Shown here one piece after another: positions 1 through 13,305 of a stretch of DNA of 13,305 nt. This stretch comes from Caldilinea sp. (GTDB lineage Bacteria; Chloroflexota; Anaerolineae; Caldilineales; Caldilineaceae), in assembly GCA_025055055.1 (NCBI GenBank), contig JANWYX010000414.1, positions 1 through 13,305 of the forward strand, read 5' to 3'. Position numbers and translations under genes: made by a program. Positions within the stretch are counted from its first letter, which is position 1, and each line of letters opens with the position of its first letter. The notes under the pieces were generated by a model. That model was not told the DNA's origin. It did no database searches and saw only the letters and a list, made by a program, of their open reading frames with translations.

Positions 1-207
1 CCTCTAATGTTGGCGCCTGACGCAGGCGATTGGCGCTTGTCAGCCTGCTCGCCCATGATCGACGCAGGCCGCAGCGAAGAAGCTCCCATCGTCGACTTTT
101 TTGGCAATCCTCGGCCATTTGGCACACAGTGGGACATCGGCGCCGTTGAATTTCAGGGCGAAAGTGTTTGCATCAAAAACTGGCTGTCCGTGATTCAGAC
201 GCCATGA
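1..207 (+). CDS. C-terminal end of a secreted beta-helix / choice-of-anchor Q-type protein (5' truncated)
   Basis: The frame is open from the first base and ends at TGA 205-207; only the last 68 residues are visible. They contain 'SPMIDAG' (residues 15-21 counted from the ATG at position 7), then 'GNPRP' and 'DIGAVEFQ'. This spacing is characteristic of the C-terminal end of large exported right-handed parallel beta-helix proteins (choice-of-anchor Q / polymorphic outer-membrane-like families), where SPAIDAG...D..G.PRP...DIGA.E closes the helix. By family, such proteins are extracellular or surface-bound and often adhesive or polysaccharide-interacting; the exact role cannot be read from this tail. 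It ends 6 bp before the stop codon of the convergent alkyltransferase gene. The ATG at position 7 is probably internal, because the motif order needs a much longer protein upstream. Confidence 0.72.
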   Translation, partial: PLMLAPDAGDWRLSACSPMIDAGRSEEAPIVDFFGNPRPFGTQWDIGAVEFQGESVCIKNWLSVIQTP

Positions 208-213
208 CCTAAT

Positions 214-738
214 TCAGGAGGCATTTACCACAATCGGCGACCAACCGGCGCCCTCCCGCTCCAACAGCCGCCGCTTGCGTGCGAGGCCCCATCGGTAGCC
301 GCCGAGCTCGCCATCCTTGCGCACGACGCGATGGCAGGGGACGGCCACGGCCAGCCGGTTGGCTGCGCAGGCGGCCGCCACTGCGCGCACCGCCGAAGCC
401 GCGCCGATGCGCACGGCTAGCTCTGTATAGCTGATCGTCTCGCCCGCCGGAATCTCGCACAGCGCCGCCCACACGCGACGCTGAAAGGCCGTGCCCTGCA
501 TGTCAAGCGGCAGGGACAGCCCCCGCTGCGGCGCTTCGAGAAAGGCCGCGATCTGCTTCATCCAACCGTCGAGGTCAGGATCGCGCACAAGCGCCGCATG
601 GGGAAATCGCTCTTGCAAGCCGGTCTCCAGCGTTGACAGGTCGTCTCCCAACTCGATGGCGCATAACCCTTGCTCGGTGGCTGCAGCCAACACCCAGCCC
701 AGAGAACACACCGCTATGCTGTAGTGAATGCGCTCCAT
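214..738 (-). CDS. ogt: Methylated-DNA--[protein]-cysteine S-methyltransferase (Ogt / Ada C-terminal type)
   Basis: 174 residues. It repairs O6-alkylguanine (and O4-alkylthymine) by irreversible transfer of the alkyl group to its own cysteine; it is a cytoplasmic DNA-repair protein. The active-site motif PCHRVV is at residues 134-139 (acceptor Cys135). Upstream are the helix-turn-helix with the arginine finger in 'AVRAVAAACAANRLA' (Arg118, hinge Asn127) and Tyr104 of 'ISYTELA'. 'GGYRWGLARKRRLLERE' (residues 146-162) closes the fold. The 'AAACAANRLA' run and the N-terminal 'CSLGWVLAAATEQG' resemble the C-terminal half of Ada, yet the Ada N-terminal metal-binding and AraC-type domains are absent, so this is a stand-alone repair domain. 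The ATG start (736-738) is supported by AGGAG on the minus strand (749-745), 6 nt upstream. It is convergent with the partial gene at 1-207. A normal length for the family and an intact active site make the call secure. Confidence 0.95.
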   Translation of the reverse strand: MERIHYSIAVCSLGWVLAAATEQGLCAIELGDDLSTLETGLQERFPHAALVRDPDLDGWMKQIAAFLEAPQRGLSLPLDMQGTAFQRRVWAALCEIPAGETISYTELAVRIGAASAVRAVAAACAANRLAVAVPCHRVVRKDGELGGYRWGLARKRRLLEREGAGWSPIVVNAS

Positions 739-846
739 TTTTCACTCCTGTGTAGATATCCTTATTTTGCATCGAGCCCGGCCCGCTGCAAATCACAGCA
801 ACTGCACTTCTTCCACCGGCTTAGTGTTCAGAATATCACCACATAA

Positions 847-926
847 GGCACAAAGACATAAAGGTGTAAAGACGCCAAAGTGTAAAGACGCCAAGGTGTA
901 AAGACGCCAAGGTGTAAAGACGCAAA
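847..926 (+). repeat. 16-bp tandem repeat array, five units
   Basis: Consecutive 16-bp units lie at 847-862 (degenerate), 863-878, 879-894, 895-910 and 911-926, with core GGTGTAAAGACGCCAA. Units 863-878 and 895-910 are identical; 879-894 and 911-926 differ from them at one or two bases. The array belongs to the purine-rich '(C/G)RCAAAGAC' motif that recurs elsewhere in this window. Confidence 0.9.
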
Positions 927-950
927 TACACCAAGAAACACGAGGGTTTA

Positions 951-1020
951 GTGTCTTTTCCTCTCTTTTGAGTGTCCTTTCTTTCGAGCGTCCTTTGTGT
1001 CGCAGTGTCTTTGTGGTTGG
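951..1020 (-). repeat. Inverted counterpart of the CACAAAGAC-type repeat
   Basis: Read on the minus strand, this segment gives AACCACAAAGACACTGCG followed by ACACAAAGGACGC, then further AAAGGACAC-type units. This is the same motif as the tandem array at 847-926 but in opposite orientation. The two blocks therefore face each other across about 25 bp and could form a long imperfect hairpin, as a palindromic mobile repeat would. Confidence 0.65.
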
Positions 1021-1153
1021 CCACCTCGCCCGGACTCTGGCAGTGCCTTCGACGGTCGGAGTGAAGGGATGAGGAACTCGCAAGCGCTGACGTCGACCGA
1101 GTCGCCGGACTGCGTAACGTGAGTGACTCAACACCATGCACTCCGCCGAGAAT

Positions 1154-1172
1154 GTGCGGCTCCCAGCCGCAC
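1154..1172. repeat. REP-like perfect hairpin, GTGCGGCT / AGCCGCAC
   Basis: A perfect 8-bp inverted repeat (1154-1161 with 1165-1172) around a 3-nt CCC loop. The core TGCGGCTCCCAGCCGC is nearly identical to the hairpin at 5045-5059 (TGCGGCTCGCAGCCGC), which suggests a dispersed repeat family and not a chance palindrome. There is no T-tract, so it is unlikely to be an intrinsic terminator. Confidence 0.7.
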
Positions 1173-1500
1173 CTACGACAATTGCCGGGTAATTTGTGAA
1201 GACCTTGAAGCTCACAAGAAGAGATGTTCTGCAAGAGCAGGACGCGCAACTGCGCAACGTCTGTGCTGAATCATCTGTTTTGAATTCTCTGTATTGAACC
1301 AGAAGTGAATGAAAAGTCAATGAGAGCCGTTTTTGCGTCGCGCAATGGGGAACGGACGGCGCATCGGTTGCGTTATACCCATAAAACCGGCCCGCCGAGA
1401 GTCGAATTCACCGACCCAGTCGCCGCCCCGGCGCCCGGCGGATGGCCCCGACGCAGGCGTAGTGTGTTCGGTCGTTGGCTTGCCATAGCAGAGGACGCCC

Positions 1501-4833
<3,333 letters not shown>

Positions 4834-4894
4834 AGCTACGCCTGCGATTGCCCGGCGTCTTTTTCGGAAAGAGTTGCTCTTGTGCGCTAAAATC

Positions 4895-4932
4895 AAAAAG
4901 CATCCTTCTTCCAGGATGCTCTTTGAAGTTTA
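4895..4932 (+). terminator. Probable intrinsic terminator after the PBP gene
   Basis: A perfect 8-bp stem AGCATCCT (4899-4906) / AGGATGCT (4913-4920) has a 6-nt loop, is preceded by AAAAA and followed by CTTTGAAGTTT. It lies about 65 bp after the PBP stop codon. The A-run on the left could let it work weakly in both directions, although no minus-strand gene needs it. Confidence 0.72.
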
Positions 4933-4950
4933 ACAAATCCATGCAGCAAC

Positions 4951-4972
4951 TTCACGGGTATTTCACGGGTAT
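4951..4972 (+). repeat. Perfect 11-bp tandem duplication (TTCACGGGTAT x2)
   Basis: TTCACGGGTAT occurs at 4951-4961 and again immediately at 4962-4972. It sits about 115 bp upstream of the triple-Ig gene. One helical turn of spacing makes a regulator-binding site conceivable, but a replication-slippage duplication is equally possible. Confidence 0.75.
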
Positions 4973-4996
4973 TAGGTGGGGTGCCTGCTCCCGTAA

Positions 4997-5015
4997 GTCA
5001 CGCCTCCGGCGTGAC
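4997..5015. repeat. REP-like perfect hairpin GTCACGCC / GGCGTGAC
   Basis: A perfect 8-bp inverted repeat (4997-5004 with 5008-5015) around a TCC loop. Its architecture (8-bp stem, 3-nt pyrimidine loop) is the same as that of the hairpin at 1154-1172, but with a different stem sequence. It is followed by a direct repeat TTGCAAGTTGCAA (5017-5029). There is no T-tract. Confidence 0.65.
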
Positions 5016-5044
5016 ATTGCAAGTTGCAAACCGACAAGAAGCCT

Positions 5045-5059
5045 GCGGCTCGCAGCCGC
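5045..5059. repeat. REP-like hairpin GCGGCT / AGCCGC
   Basis: A 6-bp inverted repeat with a CGC loop. The flanked core TGCGGCTCGCAGCCGC differs by one base from TGCGGCTCCCAGCCGC at 1155-1170, so the two are members of one dispersed hairpin family. It lies 27 bp upstream of the next gene's first ATG. Confidence 0.6.
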
Positions 5060-5085
5060 CAGCGTGAAATAGGCTCTGAAATCCT

Positions 5086-6450
<1,365 letters not shown>

Positions 6451-6451
6451 A

Positions 6452-6476
6452 ACCGCAATGAATGAGCCGTTGCGGT
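6452..6476 (+). terminator. Hairpin directly after the triple-Ig gene (weak terminator candidate)
   Basis: ACCGCAA (6452-6458) pairs with TTGCGGT (6470-6476), a perfect 7-bp stem with an 11-nt loop starting 2 nt after the stop codon. No T-run follows, so intrinsic termination is doubtful; it may instead protect the 3' end of the mRNA. Confidence 0.35.
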
Positions 6477-6503
6477 CGTCGCAGAGAATCAAGAGGGAAG
6501 TAT

Positions 6504-6533
6504 TTGGTCTGGCGGTGCAGCAGCGCTTATAAT
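6504..6533 (+). promoter_or_regulatory. Sigma-70-type promoter of the LysM-FAS1 gene
   Basis: TTGGTC (6504-6509) and a consensus TATAAT (6528-6533) are separated by 18 bp. Transcription would begin near 6540, giving a leader of about 200 nt before the ATG at 6738. The same -35 hexamer TTGGTC appears in the promoter candidate at 12670. Confidence 0.6.
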
Positions 6534-6726
6534 CAATAAGATTCGCCGGAAACGCCTCCGTCCATCGTGGGGCTTTTCGGTGACCGGGTCGAGAAAACCG
6601 TGAAACCTTCAGTCAAGAAGTTGAGCGGGAACCCGGAAGCCCGTTGGAAACGTTTGCTGAATACGGCGAAAGGAATAAATCGCTCGAAAGCATTTGTTGC
6701 AGGTCAAATAAAAAATTTCGGTAATT

Positions 6727-6732
6727 GGGAGG
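6727..6732 (+). promoter_or_regulatory. Shine-Dalgarno GGGAGG fixing the start at 6738
   Basis: GGGAGG lies 5 nt upstream of ATG 6738. That ATG is followed at once by a textbook signal peptide (MNESKWRKF...). The same frame is open from 6567, but the extra 57 codons would place a basic, non-hydrophobic segment ahead of the signal peptide, so the upstream start is rejected. Confidence 0.85.
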
Positions 6733-6737
6733 TTTCT

Positions 6738-8702
<1,965 letters not shown>

Positions 8703-8758
8703 CGACAACTCGCCTGTAGCCTTCCGATGAAGCGAGGCGTTTAACCCAGTATGAACAA

Positions 8759-8790
8759 CGAGCCGGGTGCATTCCCGGCTCGTCTGTTTC
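8759..8790 (+). terminator. Intrinsic terminator after the LysM-FAS1 gene
   Basis: A perfect 10-bp GC-rich stem ACGAGCCGGG (8759-8768) / CCCGGCTCGT (8775-8784) has a 6-nt loop and is followed by CTGTTT. It lies 57 bp after the stop codon and about 50 bp before the next promoter, so it insulates the helicase gene from the envelope block. Confidence 0.82.
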
Positions 8791-8831
8791 GAAGCTTCGG
8801 TGTTGCGCGGCGTTTCTCCGACATCTGACAG

Positions 8832-8861
8832 TTGAAAGCATCCGCACGTTTGTGCTATGAT
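8832..8861 (+). promoter_or_regulatory. Promoter of the dinG-like gene (leaderless)
   Basis: TTGAAA (8832-8837) and TATGAT (8856-8861) are 18 bp apart. A transcription start 7 nt after the -10 falls exactly on ATG 8868, so the mRNA would have no 5' leader; no Shine-Dalgarno precedes the ATG. The TTG of the -35 box (8832) is in frame with the gene but cannot be its start if this promoter is real. Confidence 0.68.
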
Positions 8862-8867
8862 CCCCAC

Positions 8868-11387
<2,520 letters not shown>

Positions 11388-11443
11388 ATGTGGAGCGCTG
11401 ATTGCGATTATCCATCAAGCGATGAGACTAACGAGGCGCCACA

Positions 11444-12487
<1,044 letters not shown>

Positions 12488-12490
12488 TCA

Positions 12491-12516
12491 AGACGCAGAG
12501 AAATAGGGGCGCAGAG
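12491..12516 (+). repeat. Remnant of the CGCAAAG/CGCAGAG repeat family
   Basis: AGACGCAGAG (12491-12500) and GGCGCAGAG (12508-12516) are separated by a short A/T-rich spacer directly after the PRODH stop codon. It is the same purine-rich motif as at 847-1020 and 1534-1700, here as a short degenerate copy. Confidence 0.5.
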
Positions 12517-12669
12517 CGGATTTCCGCTCCGACGACAGATTTCGTCCATTAAGATGTCCCTGCTCTGATTCAGATGCTTGAACGAGCGGCACCCTCGGAA
12601 GCACCGTGACGCTCTTCCCCTTGCTCCATCCTCTTGACCGCTGAAATTCTCTCTGCTGCGCATGCCGGC

Positions 12670-12698
12670 TTGGTCGAAGTCTCTCGATCGCCGATAAT
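12670..12698 (+). promoter_or_regulatory. Promoter candidate of the aminotransferase gene
   Basis: TTGGTC (12670-12675) and GATAAT (12693-12698) are separated by 17 bp, which predicts a start near 12705 and a leader of about 115 nt. The -35 is identical to that of the LysM-FAS1 promoter. Confidence 0.5.
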
Positions 12699-12821
12699 GG
12701 ATAGGATGCGATGAGCGCAAAATCGGCAAGTCCGGAGCTGCGTCCACGGCAAAGCTTCCAGGATAAAGCCTTCGGGATGAGGTCAAAAGGTAGAACAAAG
12801 AATGCAGAGGGAAAAACGATC

Positions 12822-13305
12822 ATGAAGCCTCTTTCCACTACAGTGCAAGGCGTGCCGCCTTCCCCCACCACCATGATGATGCAGCGTGGACGAGAGCTGC
12901 GCATGGCGGGCAAGGATGTCGTCAACCTGGCCGGCGGCGAACCCGACTTTGACACCCCGCGACACATCGTTGAAGCGGGCGTGCGCGCCATCGAGGCAGG
13001 CGATACGCACTATCCGCCCGCCTTCGGGACGCCGGCGCTGCTCGACGCCATCGTGAACAAGCTCAAGCGTGAAAACAACGTCCATCATATCACGCCGGCG
13101 CAGATCATGGTGACGCCCGGCGCCAAGTGGGCGCTCTTCGCTGCGCTGGCTGCGTTGCTCGATCCGGGCGACGACGTCATGATCCTCGATCCCTCCTGGG
13201 TCAGCTACGCGCCGATGATCCTGCTCCATCGCGGCAACCCGGTGCGCGTGCCGCTCTCCGGCGAAGACCATTTCCGCGTCACCGCCGACTTGCTCGAACA
13301 GCACG
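12822..13305 (+). CDS. Class I/II pyridoxal-phosphate aminotransferase (aspartate aminotransferase-like), 3' truncated
   Basis: The first 161 residues are visible and the frame is still open at the window edge. It transfers an amino group between an amino acid and a 2-oxo acid through PLP, in the cytoplasm. Visible fold-type I landmarks: 'NLAGGEPDFDTP' (35-46), 'THYPPAFGTPAL' (62-73, substrate and PLP region), 'VTPGAKWALFAALAAL' (97-112, phosphate-binding helix start), 'DPGDDVMILDPSWVSY' (114-129, with the aromatic Trp126 that stacks on the cofactor). The PLP-binding lysine lies beyond the window. Aspartate- or aromatic-type specificity cannot be settled from this half. ATG 12822 is preceded by GAGGG (12807-12811), 10 nt upstream; no other in-frame ATG is nearby. 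The likely promoter is at 12670-12698. Confidence 0.93.
   Translation, partial: MKPLSTTVQGVPPSPTTMMMQRGRELRMAGKDVVNLAGGEPDFDTPRHIVEAGVRAIEAGDTHYPPAFGTPALLDAIVNKLKRENNVHHITPAQIMVTPGAKWALFAALAALLDPGDDVMILDPSWVSYAPMILLHRGNPVRVPLSGEDHFRVTADLLEQH

Larger units (their letters stand above)
739..1500. other. 762-bp gene-free region with repeats and a hairpin
   Basis: No credible gene is seen on either strand. Open frames here (for example minus 793-1320) translate into low-complexity repeats of the tandem array and have no domain signature. The region holds the 16-bp tandem array (847-926), its oppositely oriented relatives (951-1020) and a REP-like hairpin (1154-1172). The right part (about 1180-1500) shows no tRNA-like cloverleaf and no convincing promoter. 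It must nevertheless contain the upstream signals of both the minus-strand alkyltransferase and the plus-strand PBP, because the two genes diverge from here. Confidence 0.6.
12488..12821. other. 334-bp gene-free region between PRODH and the aminotransferase
   Basis: No supported gene is present; minus-strand open frames here are low-complexity with no domain. It holds a trace of the CGCAGAG repeat (12491-12516), a 6-bp hairpin GAGCGG/CCGCTC (12514-12529) without a T-tract, and a promoter candidate (12670-12698). The stretch 12530-12665 shows nothing I can name. Confidence 0.55.

Noticed and set aside
847..926. CRISPR array
   Set aside because: Units are 16 bp and directly contiguous with no variable spacers, and no cas genes are near.
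793..1320. 175-codon minus-strand open frame (and an overlapping 137-codon one)
   Set aside because: It translates the tandem repeats into 'FTPWRLYTLASLHFGVFT'-type low-complexity sequence, has no domain and no ribosome-binding site.
1370..1420. tRNA-like T-arm (GAGTCGAATTC)
   Set aside because: No matching acceptor stem, D-arm or anticodon arm could be built around it on either strand.
6567..6737. Upstream extension of the LysM-FAS1 reading frame
   Set aside because: It would precede a perfect signal peptide and a GGGAGG ribosome-binding site; more likely untranslated leader.
6540..6737. Canonical c-di-GMP or ydaO (c-di-AMP) riboswitch
   Set aside because: The conserved core elements of these classes, as I know them, are not present; only loosely similar GGGAACCC-type segments occur.
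8791..8800. Palindrome CGAAGCTTCG as operator
   Set aside because: It lies just after the terminator hairpin, outside the dinG promoter boxes; a 10-bp palindrome alone is weak evidence.

Overview
The window is high-GC, gene-dense bacterial DNA. I infer a member of the Chloroflexota (Anaerolineae/Caldilineae-like). The reasons are secreted proteins with Thr/Pro-rich (TPTPT-type) linkers, a LysM domain with a CysX7Cys pair next to a fasciclin domain, a lipobox-bearing class A penicillin-binding protein with a C-terminal Ig-like domain, and many short 'CGCAAAG / CACAAAG' intergenic repeats. No rRNA, tRNA or universal marker is present, so this placement is inference only.

Layout. 1-207: 3' end of a secreted beta-helix-type protein, convergent (6-bp gap) with an Ada-C/Ogt-type O6-alkylguanine-DNA alkyltransferase on the minus strand (214-738). 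739-1500: gene-free stretch with a 16-bp tandem array, an oppositely oriented copy of the same repeat motif, and a REP-like hairpin. 1501-4833: bifunctional class A PBP. The same repeat family runs into its N-terminal reading frame, so the true start is uncertain. 4834-5085: terminator, an 11-bp tandem duplication and two more REP-like hairpins. 5086-6450: secreted or membrane-anchored protein of three Ig-like repeats. 6738-8702: secreted protein with two copies of an unrecognised beta-rich domain, then LysM, then FAS1, behind its own promoter and a leader of about 200 nt. 8868-11387: DinG/XPD-family helicase, apparently leaderless, with a C-terminal extension that resembles a degenerate RNase H fold. 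11444-12487: proline dehydrogenase. 12822-end: 5' part of a class I/II PLP aminotransferase.

Function. Three consecutive plus-strand genes (PBP, triple-Ig protein, LysM-FAS1 protein) form a cell-envelope block: peptidoglycan synthesis plus exported wall- or matrix-binding proteins. Each has its own boundary signals, so it is a neighbourhood and not a proven operon. The flanking genes concern DNA repair (alkyltransferase, DinG-like helicase) and amino-acid metabolism (proline dehydrogenase, aminotransferase). No CRISPR array, transposase, phage gene or recognisable defence system is visible. The least ordinary items are the DinG C-terminal domain, the repeat-derived PBP N-terminus, the leaderless dinG promoter and the duplicated domain of the LysM-FAS1 protein.
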